From: Chryseobacterium sp. SSA4.19
GTDB lineage: Bacteria > Bacteroidota > Bacteroidia > Flavobacteriales > Weeksellaceae
DNA length: 45,293 bases
Assembly: GCF_022601875.1 (NCBI RefSeq)
Contig: NZ_JAKVIP010000029.1
Location: 1-45,293 of the forward strand
Reading direction: 5' to 3'
The notes below the pieces were generated by a model, which had not been told where the DNA came from, did no database searches, and saw nothing but the letters and a program-made list of their open reading frames with translations. Shown in pieces: positions 1 to 7,701 of the stretch. The number at the start of each line of letters is the position of its first letter. Position 1 is the stretch's first letter. The translations under genes and the position numbers were made by a program.

Positions 1-33
1 AAAATTTTTTGAGCTGTAAGGGCTCAAAATTTT
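1..33. terminator. Bidirectional hairpin at the left edge
   Basis: Arms TTTTGAGC (7-14) and GCTCAAAA (22-29) enclose a 7-nt loop and are flanked by AAAA and TTTT, so a U-tract follows the stem on either strand. It lies 118 bp beyond the stop of the minus-strand glycosylase gene and could serve that gene or one to the left of the window. Confidence 0.6.
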
Positions 34-150
34 CCAGAATAACTTTTTAACTTACACAGTTAGTGAGACACTACCAAAATTCTTTAAGATTTATTTCCTA
101 AACCGTTTATGAGGTCTAGAATTTACAATCTGCAACCTAATCAACAACAA

Positions 151-702
151 CTACCCTTTCTTCCACATAGGTTCATAATTCAAAACTTCCTGATAAACCG
201 CACAGTTTTCATCATGCGAGCCTTTCAGATAACCGATACTCATAAGGAATTCATTTACAATTTCACCTCCGGTAAATTTGAACGTTTTTTTGAATAATTT
301 CATCCATTCCGGTAAGGTTTTCGGATGATGATGTTCCAGCCATTTTTCAAATGAACCGAATTCTTCCTGTAATCCGATAATGGCCTTTGCATTTTCGATG
401 GCCGCGTTTACTTTTAATTTGTTTCTGATAATCCCCGAATCGGCAAGCAGCCTGTCACGATCAGCTTCGGTATACGCTGCAACTTTTTCAATTTCAAAAT
501 TGTCATACGCATTCCGGAAACCTTCTTCTTTCCTTAAAATAGTTTCCCAGCTCAGTCCTGCCTGGTTGATTTCCATAATAAGTCTTCCAAACAGCTCATT
601 GTCATCATGGATCGGGAAACCGTAATAATGATCATGGTATTTTTTGTGAAGTGCTTTCCTGCTTTCAGGCTGCATATTTTCTATGGCTGAACAATAACTC
701 AT
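151..702 (-). CDS. tag: DNA-3-methyladenine glycosylase I
   Basis: Predicted base-excision repair enzyme that removes 3-methyladenine from alkylated DNA in the cytoplasm. The 183-residue protein begins MSYCSAIENM and carries the family signatures HDDNELFGRLIMEINQAGLSW (N-terminal third), KLFKKTFKFTGGEIVNEFL, and a C-terminal HDENC. The N-terminal Cys and the C-terminal His/Cys fit the zinc-binding residues known for Tag. An in-frame ATG 15 codons upstream exists (747), but the extra residues are hydrophobic and unlike Tag, and MSYC matches the usual start of the family, so 702 is preferred. A TAnnTTTG box ends 20 nt before this start. The gene appears to stand alone, with a terminator-like hairpin beyond its stop. 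Confidence 0.9.
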   Translation of the reverse strand: MSYCSAIENMQPESRKALHKKYHDHYYGFPIHDDNELFGRLIMEINQAGLSWETILRKEEGFRNAYDNFEIEKVAAYTEADRDRLLADSGIIRNKLKVNAAIENAKAIIGLQEEFGSFEKWLEHHHPKTLPEWMKLFKKTFKFTGGEIVNEFLMSIGYLKGSHDENCAVYQEVLNYEPMWKKG

Positions 703-722
703 CCTAACTAATAAATTTACAA

Positions 723-730
723 CAAAGATA
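723..730 (-). promoter_or_regulatory. -7 box of the tag gene
   Basis: TATCTTTG on the minus strand matches the Bacteroidota -7 consensus TAnnTTTG and ends 20 nt before the chosen start at 702. The nearest upstream TTG is only 14 nt away, shorter than the usual 17-23 nt, so the -33 element is unclear. The box lies inside the longer reading frame, which is another argument for the shorter start. Confidence 0.5.
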
Positions 731-859
731 AGATGAGTTTGTGACAACTGTCAGTCAGGAGAATAATTAATTTTATTAATTTCGATCAGTTTTACGCAGA
801 ATTAACCTGAGCATCTATTAGTCAATAAGAATTTTCTGAGCCTTTCTAGCTAACGCATT

Positions 860-1390
860 TTATAATTTCTCAATATAGTCCAGATATAATGGAATACTTT
901 CTTCAACATAGGCTGCTGAAGGATTTTGTTCCAGTCCATAATATACAAACGGTTCGCAGTAATCTGCTTTTACATATTCAAAAGTAAGCTCAAAGGGTCT
1001 CAGCAATTCTTTCAAGGAATATTTATATTTGCTTGTAGCACTGAAATCTTTCTCATCAAGCCCTGCAGATATTGCTAAGGCAATCTTCTTTTCTTTCATT
1101 TTATAACCGCTGCGGCTTCCGAAAGCCCAGCCATACAAAAGGACCTCATCAAACCATTTTTTCAGCAATGGCGGACTGCTGAACCAGTACAATGGGAACT
1201 GAAATATGATTTTATCATATGACTCAATTAATTTCTGCTCTTTTACCACATCAAATTTCCCATCCGGATAGGTTTTGTATAATTCATGAACTGTATATTT
1301 ATCCGGAAACTGATTCAATACTTCAACCCATCTTTTATTAATAACAGAAGTTTCCATAGTAGGATGGATAACGATGATTAATGTTTTCAT
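860..1390 (-). CDS. NAD(P)H-dependent quinone oxidoreductase, flavodoxin-like fold
   Basis: A 176-residue member of the flavodoxin-fold NAD(P)H dehydrogenase (quinone) family (KefF/MdaB/YwrO-like), expected to bind FMN or FAD and to reduce quinones or other electrophiles by two electrons. It starts MKTLIIVIHPTMETSVINKR, the phosphate-binding first strand and loop; the segment IIFQFPLYWFSSPPLLKKWF is the second flavin-binding loop, followed by the GWAFG element. It is divergently paired with an HxlR regulator across 88 bp that hold a palindrome and a -7 box, the arrangement seen for redox- or quinone-sensing HxlR proteins (YodB type) and their target reductases. The physiological substrate cannot be told from sequence. 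Confidence 0.85.
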   Translation of the reverse strand: MKTLIIVIHPTMETSVINKRWVEVLNQFPDKYTVHELYKTYPDGKFDVVKEQKLIESYDKIIFQFPLYWFSSPPLLKKWFDEVLLYGWAFGSRSGYKMKEKKIALAISAGLDEKDFSATSKYKYSLKELLRPFELTFEYVKADYCEPFVYYGLEQNPSAAYVEESIPLYLDYIEKL

Positions 1391-1406
1391 ATTTTAAATT
1401 CTATTT

Positions 1407-1414
1407 CAAAAATA
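1407..1414 (-). promoter_or_regulatory. -7 box of the NAD(P)H oxidoreductase gene
   Basis: TATTTTTG on the minus strand, ending 16 nt before the start codon at 1390. No good -33 TTTG at the usual distance. The palindrome at 1419-1431 lies immediately upstream of it. Confidence 0.55.
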
Positions 1415-1418
1415 ATAG

Positions 1419-1431
1419 ATGTAACTTACAT
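1419..1431. promoter_or_regulatory. Candidate HxlR operator
   Basis: ATGTAA-c-TTACAT is a perfect 6-bp inverted repeat with a one-base centre, located between the divergent start codons and right next to the -7 box of the reductase gene. A third ATGTAA half-site lies at 1470-1475, nine bases before or overlapping the start region of the HxlR gene. The placement suits repression of the reductase and autoregulation; binding is inferred. Confidence 0.5.
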
Positions 1432-1478
1432 TTTCGATATAAGCAACCGATTGTATGGTACTATAAAAAATGTAAGCA

Positions 1479-1850
1479 ATGACTAAAATAAAGGAAACAT
1501 CGACTAATTTTGCCAACAAGAAAGCCCTTACAGAAGAATGTCCTGAATTGTATGCATCAAAGCTTATTGGTGGGCAGTGGTCACTTGCCATCTGCAGCTA
1601 TCTTATTAACGGAAAATTGAGATTCGGAGAATTAAGAAAAAATCTGGGAAACATTACCGAGCGAATGCTTACCCTTCAATTGAGAAGGCTGGAAGAAGAT
1701 AAAATTGTCACACGAACGGTTTATGCTGAAGTGCCTCCCAGAGTGGAATATGAATTAACAGAAATCGGCTATCAATTAAAACCTGTGATAGAAGAACTCG
1801 ATAAATGGGGAACCATGCATAAGGCCAGTATCAGTAATTCATCCATATAG
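1479..1850 (+). CDS. HxlR-family winged-helix transcriptional regulator
   Basis: A 123-residue winged-helix DNA-binding protein of the HxlR/YodB family. The signature stretches are CPELYASKLIGGQWSL, LRFGELRKNLGNITERML (recognition helix) and the wing VYAEVPPRVEYELTEIGYQL. Cys21 sits at the N-terminal position that is conserved and redox-active in many HxlR regulators, and there is a second Cys at position 39. It is transcribed away from a flavodoxin-fold quinone oxidoreductase, so the likely job is to sense quinones, aldehydes or oxidants and derepress that gene. The inducer is unknown. A bidirectional terminator follows directly. Confidence 0.9.
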   Translation: MTKIKETSTNFANKKALTEECPELYASKLIGGQWSLAICSYLINGKLRFGELRKNLGNITERMLTLQLRRLEEDKIVTRTVYAEVPPRVEYELTEIGYQLKPVIEELDKWGTMHKASISNSSI

Positions 1851-1851
1851 C

Positions 1852-1880
1852 AAAACCTCCGAAAATTAATCGGAGATTTT
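1852..1880. terminator. Bidirectional terminator between hxlR-type gene and emrB
   Basis: Stem CTCCGA (1857-1862) / TCGGAG (1870-1875), 7-nt loop, flanked by AAAA on the left and TTTT on the right. It lies between two converging genes and would end both transcripts. Confidence 0.8.
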
Positions 1881-1899
1881 GTTATATGTTTAATAAAAT

Positions 1900-3474
1900 T
1901 TAATGTACATTGCTGAGATCTATCTTTTCCTTGCTTTTCCTCTCTTTCACGAAGAGGATAAACGGAATACAGATCAGGAAGACCACTCCGAGATAGAGGA
2001 AGACATCCATGTAGGAAAGCACGGTGGCCTGTTTCGTTACGGAGAGATCGAGTATTTTGTAGGCAGCGTTCATCGCGGCGTCAGGCGTCATTCCTTTAGC
2101 CATAAAACTTCCTTTCAGGGCCTGCAGCCTTTGCTGCACCGCCAGGTCCGTTTCGTCAAGATGGGAAATCAGGTTGACCCTGTATTTCTGGCTCGCATTT
2201 GCAATAAACGTGGTGATCGCTGCGATCCCGAAGGAACCACCCAGCTGCCGCATCATCCCGGTAAAGGCGGCACCCTGTCCGATCTCCTGTCCTTTTAAAG
2301 TACTTAAAGAAAGAGAGGTAATCGGGATAAACAATAGTCCAAGACCCGCACCTCTTACAATCAGCATCCAGAAGAAGGCATCTTTTCCGGTATCCGGCGT
2401 CAGGATTTTATAGCCCCAGAAACTGTAGATAAAGAAAATAAACAGTCCGAGGGAAACAAGTACCTGTTGTTTTGCCCCTTTAGAAAGCAGCCGCCCGATG
2501 ATCGGCATCATGAAAGCCGTCGTCAGTGCCGCAGGGATCATCAGAGCTCCCGACTGAAGCGCCGTCCAGCCCAGGATACTCTGCGTGTACAAAGGAACGA
2601 TAAACGTGGAACCGTATAATCCGAATCCTAAGACAAAGGACATCACGGTACCAATTCTTAAATTGCTGTTTTTTAAAACCCGGAGTTCCACAATCGGATA
2701 CTTGAAGGTAAGCTCCCTCCAGAGAAATAGGATAAATCCTAACACCGCCGATGTAGTAAGGGCAACGATCCATCCGCTGGCAAACCAGTCTTCTTCGTGT
2801 CCTCTTTCAAGAATATACTGCAGCGATCCTACGGTTACCGCAAGTAATGCAATCCCAAGCCAGTCGACGTCGGAAGCCTTCCGTTTTTCGGCATATTTCG
2901 GACTTTTTACAAACTGCAGCGTCATTAATGTCGCCGCAATCCCGATCGGGATATTGATGTAGAAAATGTACGGCCAGCTGAAATTATCCACGATGTATCC
3001 TCCGAGCGGCGGACCCAATGTAGGACCGATAATTACCCCAAGACCGTAGATGGCCTGTGCCATACTTCTCTTTTCTACCGGATAGGATTCGGTGATAATC
3101 GTTTGGGAAGTTACCAAAAGCGCTCCCCCACCTATTCCCTGCATCAGACGGAAAAATACCAGCTCCCAGATATTCGTTGCGTTTCCGCAAAGAAAGGAGA
3201 ATACGGTAAATATAATGATGGATGCGGCAAAATAATTCCTCCGTCCGAACTGCTGGGAAAGCCAGCTCGTCATCGGTACGATGATGACGTTACCGATCGC
3301 ATACGCCGTAATCACCCAGCCCACTTCCGAAAGGGTGGCGCCAAGGTTCCCCTTCATTTCATTCAGGGCAACGTTTACAATCGTGGAGTCCACAATTTCC
3401 AGCAGCGCACAAAGGATGGCCGTAATCGTAACGATTACCCTTCGGGCTCCATATTCTACTAATGAATCTTGCAT
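1900..3474 (-). CDS. emrB: DHA2-family multidrug efflux transporter (EmrB/QacA type)
   Basis: A 524-residue major facilitator superfamily protein of the 14-TM DHA2 class, driven by the proton gradient in the inner membrane. The first helix has the DHA2 motif LEIVDSTIVNVAL (around residues 24-36), followed by the loop LSQQFGRR (motif A) and the antiporter motif C stretch GLGVIIGPTLGPPLGG (around 145-160). It sits downstream of tetR, a TolC-like gene and an EmrA-like gene on the same strand, so it should form a tripartite pump EmrA-EmrB-TolC. Unlike the other three genes it is separated from its neighbour by 689 bp of repeat-rich DNA, so it may depend on read-through or on a promoter I could not identify. 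The drug range cannot be predicted. Confidence 0.92.
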   Translation of the reverse strand: MQDSLVEYGARRVIVTITAILCALLEIVDSTIVNVALNEMKGNLGATLSEVGWVITAYAIGNVIIVPMTSWLSQQFGRRNYFAASIIIFTVFSFLCGNATNIWELVFFRLMQGIGGGALLVTSQTIITESYPVEKRSMAQAIYGLGVIIGPTLGPPLGGYIVDNFSWPYIFYINIPIGIAATLMTLQFVKSPKYAEKRKASDVDWLGIALLAVTVGSLQYILERGHEEDWFASGWIVALTTSAVLGFILFLWRELTFKYPIVELRVLKNSNLRIGTVMSFVLGFGLYGSTFIVPLYTQSILGWTALQSGALMIPAALTTAFMMPIIGRLLSKGAKQQVLVSLGLFIFFIYSFWGYKILTPDTGKDAFFWMLIVRGAGLGLLFIPITSLSLSTLKGQEIGQGAAFTGMMRQLGGSFGIAAITTFIANASQKYRVNLISHLDETDLAVQQRLQALKGSFMAKGMTPDAAMNAAYKILDLSVTKQATVLSYMDVFLYLGVVFLICIPFILFVKERKSKEKIDLSNVH

Positions 3475-3648
3475 AGTTTTTTTGGTATTAAAAAATCAGG
3501 AGATCATAAGATCCGGAAATTTCTGATCAGAACAAGCGGCAACGAACTAACTTTATTCTGTTTAAATGAGATTGAATTCAGGGTGAGGTTGATTTTAGAG
3601 ATATTCCCCTCTTCCTTACTTTAAATCTTAGGTTTAATTTCAGTCATT

Positions 3649-3662
3649 GAGATCCGGATCTC
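3649..3662. repeat. 14-bp perfect palindrome
   Basis: GAGATCCGGATCTC reads the same on both strands. It is 175 bp upstream of the emrB-type start. A partial copy, AAGATCCGGA, occurs at about 3514-3523. It could be a regulator site, but nothing ties it to a named protein. Confidence 0.35.
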
Positions 3663-3695
3663 TTAACCTCTGTCTGTTTTAATGGTATTTTATAA

Positions 3696-4040
3696 AAGTG
3701 AATTGTCAGCATTTCATCCGCATGTTGTCAGTATCTCTTCATCGTTCTTCTACATTCAGACGGAATTCTTTTTCCCGGCCTCTTCATAGCAGCCTGCGCT
3801 TCATATTTCTCCTGCATGGCTGATTTTCTTTTCAGACGGTCTCCGCTTCATTCATGTTCCTTCTTCTTCATTTCCAGCAACATAAGGAACCTTCTTCAAC
3901 AACCGCTTCCCTCTTCATTATCAGTTCTTCGCATCGTTTCCACCTCATCAGCTTATTCTGTTCTCCGACATCTTCATCATCAGTCTGTCTTCTTCAATCA
4001 TGATCATTCTGACTTTCCTCCGCAAACTGACAATTCACTT
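3696..4040. repeat. Inverted-repeat-bounded element, 345 bp
   Basis: AAGTGAATTGTCAG (3696-3709) and CTGACAATTCACTT (4027-4040) are exact 14-bp inverted repeats bounding a C/T-rich core. The layout resembles a small non-autonomous (MITE-like) element, but there is no transposase and I did not recognise target-site duplications. Confidence 0.5.
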
Positions 4041-4064
4041 ATAATGTATTTTATGATAATAAAG

Positions 4065-4151
4065 GAATTGTCAATGGTTCTTCCATTTCATAGTCAATTT
4101 TGCCTCTTCATTTTCTCTTGCGATCAACTTCCTCAGCAGCATTGACAATTC
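4065..4151. repeat. Second inverted-repeat unit, 87 bp
   Basis: GAATTGTCAATG (4065-4076) and CATTGACAATTC (4140-4151) are exact 12-bp inverted repeats. They share the core GAATTGTCA with the ends of the 345-bp unit that lies just upstream. The right end is followed by ACTT, so that TGACAATTCACTT appears twice (4028-4040 and 4143-4155). Confidence 0.5.
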
Positions 4152-4163
4152 ACTTTAAGTTTA

Positions 4164-5267
4164 TTATTTTAAGGAAACTTCTGCTTTCACATTCATTCCT
4201 GTTCTTAATCTTTTGGCGACGTTTTTATCAAGATTTACAAAATCGATTTTCACCGGAAGCCGCTGAACTACTTTTACGAAGTTACCGCTGGCATTATCAG
4301 GAGGCAGGATAGAGAATGTAGCTCCGGTTGCAGGAGAGAAAGAGCTTACCACTCCGTCAAATTCCTGGTCAGGGAAAGCATCGATTTCTATCTTTACTTT
4401 TTGTCCTTCCACCATTTTATCCACCTGGGTTTCCTTGAAGTTGGCCACTACCCATTTCTGGTCGTTTTTTACCAGGGCAAACAGCTGGGAACCGGCCTGT
4501 AGAAATTGTCCGGCCTGGATCGGTACTTTTCCGACATATCCGTCTTCAGGAGCTAAAATCACGGTATACGATAAATTTAATCTGGCATTTTCCACATCCA
4601 CCTCTCTCTGCTTCGCTACGGAACTCGCCACACCGATCTGCTGGGAGCTTGCTGCCGTCTGCGAAGAAGCGATATTCGTCTGCTGGGCGATCTGGTTTCT
4701 CTGGTCAATTAAAACCTGCAGCTGTTTGTCGGCCGTCTGTTTTGCAGCCAATGCCTGCTCGTATTGCTGCTCCGTAATAGAATGGTCTTTTACCAGATTT
4801 GAATATCTTTTAAGGTCCTGCGACGTTTTCCATACATTTACCCGTGCGGCTTCAATCTGTGCATTGGCCGTAGTAACCGCTGCCTGGGATGAACCGATGT
4901 TTTTAGACGTTGCCGTTGTGCTCGCCTGTGCATTGGAAATATTGCTCTTTGCCGTTGCCAAAGCGGCTTCCGCCTGTTCAAGTGCCAGTTTCTGATCTCT
5001 GCTGTCCAGAACAATCAGCGTGTCTCCTTTTTTTACAAACTGGTTATCTTTTACCTTCACTTCCGTTACGTATCCGGAAATCTTGGAAATCACCGGGGAA
5101 AGGTTGGAGGCAATCTGTGCATCATCGGTTTCTTCGTGAGACTGGCCATAGGTATACGCGTTATATCCGTAGATCCCGCCGCCAATTAAAACAACTGCTA
5201 AAATGATAGGAAAGACTAAGCTCTTCTTCTTTTTAGGTTCAGTAGCTGGAGTAGTATTATTTTCCAT
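4164..5267 (-). CDS. emrA: HlyD/EmrA-type membrane fusion protein
   Basis: A 367-residue periplasmic adaptor that links an inner-membrane exporter to an outer-membrane channel. A short Lys-rich cytoplasmic tail is followed by one membrane anchor (about residues 17-35), then the ETDDAQI stretch typical of EmrA, a split lipoyl domain (ISGYVTEVKVKDNQFVKKGD and APEDGYVGKVPIQAGQFL), and between them a long Ala/Gln-rich coiled-coil hairpin (about residues 90-235). The start is 19 nt after the TolC-like stop, so the two are cotranscribed. It fits the DHA2 transporter at 1900-3474 as partner. Confidence 0.92.
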   Translation of the reverse strand: MENNTTPATEPKKKKSLVFPIILAVVLIGGGIYGYNAYTYGQSHEETDDAQIASNLSPVISKISGYVTEVKVKDNQFVKKGDTLIVLDSRDQKLALEQAEAALATAKSNISNAQASTTATSKNIGSSQAAVTTANAQIEAARVNVWKTSQDLKRYSNLVKDHSITEQQYEQALAAKQTADKQLQVLIDQRNQIAQQTNIASSQTAASSQQIGVASSVAKQREVDVENARLNLSYTVILAPEDGYVGKVPIQAGQFLQAGSQLFALVKNDQKWVVANFKETQVDKMVEGQKVKIEIDAFPDQEFDGVVSSFSPATGATFSILPPDNASGNFVKVVQRLPVKIDFVNLDKNVAKRLRTGMNVKAEVSLK

Positions 5268-5286
5268 GTTGGGTATCGTTCTTTAT

Positions 5287-6597
5287 TTATTTAATTGTTA
5301 AAGTTCCTGTAGTCTGTAATAGTTTTCGGTAGGCCAGTGCTGCGTCTGCTTTTGCATTGATGACACCCACATTGGCGGCAATCTGTGCGGCATCGGCATC
5401 CAGAAGTTCTGTCATGGTGGCCAACCCGTTATCGTATTTGTTTTTTGTAATCCTGTAGTTTTCGTTGGCCTGCTCGGCAGATTTTTCGAAAACGGCAATT
5501 CTCTTTTTGGAATAATCGGTATTCTGATACTCCCGGTTCACATCCAACTTGATATTGTCATTCAGCAGTTCATTACTGGCAGCCAGCTGCATTTCTCTCG
5601 CCTGCGACTGTTTCAGCGAAGAATTTTCTTTCCATAAATTGGATAAATTATAAGAAATTCCGACACCGACATTCACTGCATTGTAAATGGTTAAAAATTT
5701 AGGGATGTCTGCAGCCACATAACCTCCGGTGAAGGCGATCGACGGCAGGTTTTCCGCTTTTGCCGATCTGGTGCCCAAGGCAGCGGCCTGTCTCTGCTTA
5801 TCCAAAGCCTGAAGATCTTTCCGGTTTTCTCTTGCTTCATTGACGTAAAAATCAACGGGTCTCACTTCGGTACCTTCTTCAATATAATTCTGGTCTACTT
5901 CAATTTCCGTACTTTCGGGAAGTCCCAACAGCAGGTCCATATTGATGTTGGCAATATTGTAATTGTTTTTCGCTTCCAGCAATTGCAGCTCGATGTTTGA
6001 CGTCTGAAGATTGGCCTTCAACCGGTCGTTTCTGGCAATTACCCCATTGTTTTCCAGCTTCAGGAAAGTTTCATCTCTTTTCTGGGAAGCAGAAAGGTTT
6101 TCTTCCAATACTTTAATCGACTGGTTGGCTTTGAACAAATTGTTGTATGCCTGGGCGACATTGTAGGCAATCGCCACCTTATCGCTTTCCGTATTTAGTT
6201 TTGATGCTTCTACCAGGTATTTGGCCGACTCAATCCCGTACTTTATTCTTCCGCCGCTGTAAATCGGTACACTTAAGTTAGCAGATCCGTAAGCAACCTG
6301 ATGGATCTCAGGGCCTCCTCCGGCAACGCCCGGTAATTTGATGTTCACATTCGGCTTCAAAGGAAGGTACAGATAACTTCCTGAAACGGAAAGCTCAGGC
6401 AGCTGCCTGTTTTTGGCTGCCAGAAGATCTGCCGTTGCTTCTTCTATTTTGGCGGCATCAATTTTCAGGCTTTTGCTGTTTTGGATGCCGAGCTGCACGG
6501 CTTCATCCAGGGTGAGGGTTCTTTTTTCCTGGGCATTTGCGTTTGCCATTCCTACAAACAGAGCCAGTGCAAGGATTGAGTTATTTATTTTCTTCAT
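5287..6597 (-). CDS. tolC: TolC-family outer-membrane efflux protein
   Basis: A 436-residue outer-membrane channel for the efflux pump encoded downstream. A signal peptide ends near ANANAQ (residues 18-23). It has two outer-membrane-efflux repeats with long amphipathic helices: the first starts TLDEAVQLGIQNSKSLKIDAA and the second covers roughly residues 225-430, ending in KYDNGLATMTELLDADAAQI, the usual closing motif of TolC repeats. Its start overlaps the end of the tetR gene by 17 bp and its stop is 19 nt before the membrane fusion gene, so the three form an operon. Confidence 0.92.
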   Translation of the reverse strand: MKKINNSILALALFVGMANANAQEKRTLTLDEAVQLGIQNSKSLKIDAAKIEEATADLLAAKNRQLPELSVSGSYLYLPLKPNVNIKLPGVAGGGPEIHQVAYGSANLSVPIYSGGRIKYGIESAKYLVEASKLNTESDKVAIAYNVAQAYNNLFKANQSIKVLEENLSASQKRDETFLKLENNGVIARNDRLKANLQTSNIELQLLEAKNNYNIANINMDLLLGLPESTEIEVDQNYIEEGTEVRPVDFYVNEARENRKDLQALDKQRQAAALGTRSAKAENLPSIAFTGGYVAADIPKFLTIYNAVNVGVGISYNLSNLWKENSSLKQSQAREMQLAASNELLNDNIKLDVNREYQNTDYSKKRIAVFEKSAEQANENYRITKNKYDNGLATMTELLDADAAQIAANVGVINAKADAALAYRKLLQTTGTLTIK

Positions 6598-7207
6598 AAC
6601 CTAAAAGGTCTTTAAGTAAGTATTTAATATGGGTGTTAAGTTCTGTGTAGTATTTTTCATCGAAGACAGCTTCTTCATCGGTATTATTTAGGAACTCCTT
6701 ATACATTTCCTTGGCATTGAAAGCGTAGAATAAAGTCCCGCTTATAGTTGAATGAAGCAGATAGATCGGAGGGTTTTTGGTAAATATCCCGTTGTTCAGG
6801 CCACTTTCCAGTATCTTGGAATACATAGCCAGGAATCCGAGCTTCGCCTGCTTCAGCATATCCACAATATTTGGATTGTCCGTGTGAAGCTGCTCCCGCT
6901 GCATGATTCTGTAAAAGCATTTCTGGTGTCGTATCCTTCCTACAAACTGGTCTACGATCTTATTTATTTTTTCCCAATCATTCATGTCGGTTCTTTCCAG
7001 AATATCTTTTGAGAAAAATTGTCCTTCATTCATCCTAAACTCCACCAGCTTCTCGTACAGCTTTTCTTTTGAACCGAAATAATAAGAGATCATGGAAATA
7101 TTTACGTTGGCCGCTTTGGCGATCTCCCGGGTGGAAGTCCCTTCAAAACCTTTTTCTGCAAAAAGCTTTTCGGCGGCAAACAATATATTTTCTTCTTTTG
7201 AAATCAT
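6581..7207 (-). CDS. TetR-family transcriptional regulator of the efflux operon
   Basis: A 208-residue TetR/AcrR-family repressor. The N-terminal helix-turn-helix is plain: ILFAAEKLFAEKGFEGTSTR followed by EIAKAANVNISMISYYFGSKEKLYEKL (residues 8-50). The C-terminal ligand-binding half is not assigned to a known inducer class. It is the first gene of the operon with the TolC-, EmrA- and possibly EmrB-type genes, and its 3' end overlaps the tolC start by 17 bp. Upstream is a complete promoter whose -33 element is covered by a 16-bp perfect palindrome, which suggests repression of its own operon. Confidence 0.92.
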   Translation of the reverse strand: MISKEENILFAAEKLFAEKGFEGTSTREIAKAANVNISMISYYFGSKEKLYEKLVEFRMNEGQFFSKDILERTDMNDWEKINKIVDQFVGRIRHQKCFYRIMQREQLHTDNPNIVDMLKQAKLGFLAMYSKILESGLNNGIFTKNPPIYLLHSTISGTLFYAFNAKEMYKEFLNNTDEEAVFDEKYYTELNTHIKYLLKDLLGYEENK

Positions 7208-7235
7208 CTTAGTTATGTTCTCGTTTTTGACGTTG

Positions 7236-7266
7236 CAAATTTACGTCCAAATTTGAATAAATCAAA
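7236..7266 (-). promoter_or_regulatory. Promoter of the tetR-tolC-emrA operon
   Basis: On the minus strand TTTG (plus 7263-7266) is followed after exactly 19 nt by TAAATTTG (plus 7236-7243), a full match to the Bacteroidota -33/-7 pattern. The box ends 28 nt before the tetR start codon. This is the best-formed promoter in the window. Confidence 0.75.
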
Positions 7267-7275
7267 CGTTTGATT
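7260..7275. promoter_or_regulatory. Candidate TetR operator, 16-bp perfect palindrome
   Basis: AATCAAACGTTTGATT is identical on both strands and contains the TTTG of the -33 element. A bound repressor would block RNA polymerase. Assignment to the adjacent TetR protein is inference from position and symmetry. Confidence 0.65.
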
Positions 7276-7701
7276 GAATTTTTAATTTATTTTTAATATT
7301 TACTTAAATAAATGACTGGCTTAAAGTAAATTACATATTATTCAAAAAATTAATAAATATGATAGACTACAATTTTCAAGCTCACCTACAGGATTTTTAA
7401 GATGGATAAAATAACCAAATCACTAACCTGCTTCATTTAAATTGATCGTGTTAATTATTCCTGATCATAAAATGCTGAAACGTCAATAGATATTACTTAG
7501 AAAATAAGGTATATTGAATCGGTTACTTTATGGAAAAATAACGTAAACTCGGAAGAGAAACGGGATTTAAAGGCTGGAAGAGGCAAGCTGAATGCTGGAA
7601 GCATCTCCAGTTAAGAAATTTTTGAGAGTGTAAATTCAGGGATATTTTTGTAGAAATGATAGAGGAAAAATCGCTGTCCCCTATTTATCAAAATTTTCCG
7701 T
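7276..7701. other. Gene-free spacer between holB and the efflux promoter
   Basis: AT-rich DNA downstream of holB and upstream of the tetR promoter. No credible reading frame or RNA gene seen. It holds two copies of GCTGGAAG (7573-7580 and 7594-7601), the second forming a small CTGGA/TCCAG hairpin to 7610. No strong holB terminator was recognised. Confidence 0.5.
7573..7610. repeat. Short GCTGGAAG repeat
   Basis: Two GCTGGAAG words 21 bp apart with an AAGCTGAATG between them. A similar AGCTGAAAG word run occurs at about 24509-24526. These look like worn pieces of a low-complexity intergenic repeat. Confidence 0.3.

Larger units (their letters stand above)
3475..4163. other. 689-bp gene-free spacer inside the efflux locus
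   Basis: This stretch lies between the emrA-type stop and the emrB-type start. I see no protein gene: possible frames are short and low in complexity. From about 3720 to 4020 the plus strand is strongly C/T-rich with recurring CTTCATC-like words (purine-rich GATGAAG in the direction of the operon). It contains two inverted-repeat units (3696-4040 and 4065-4151) and a perfect 14-bp palindrome at 3649-3662. No TAnnTTTG box was found close to the emrB-type start. Confidence 0.6.

Noticed and set aside
3816..4145. A 109-codon plus-strand frame in the efflux spacer
   Set aside because: It lies across the C/T-rich inverted-repeat block, is rich in Ser/Phe/His from low-complexity DNA, spans both repeat units and has no promoter box or recognisable domain.
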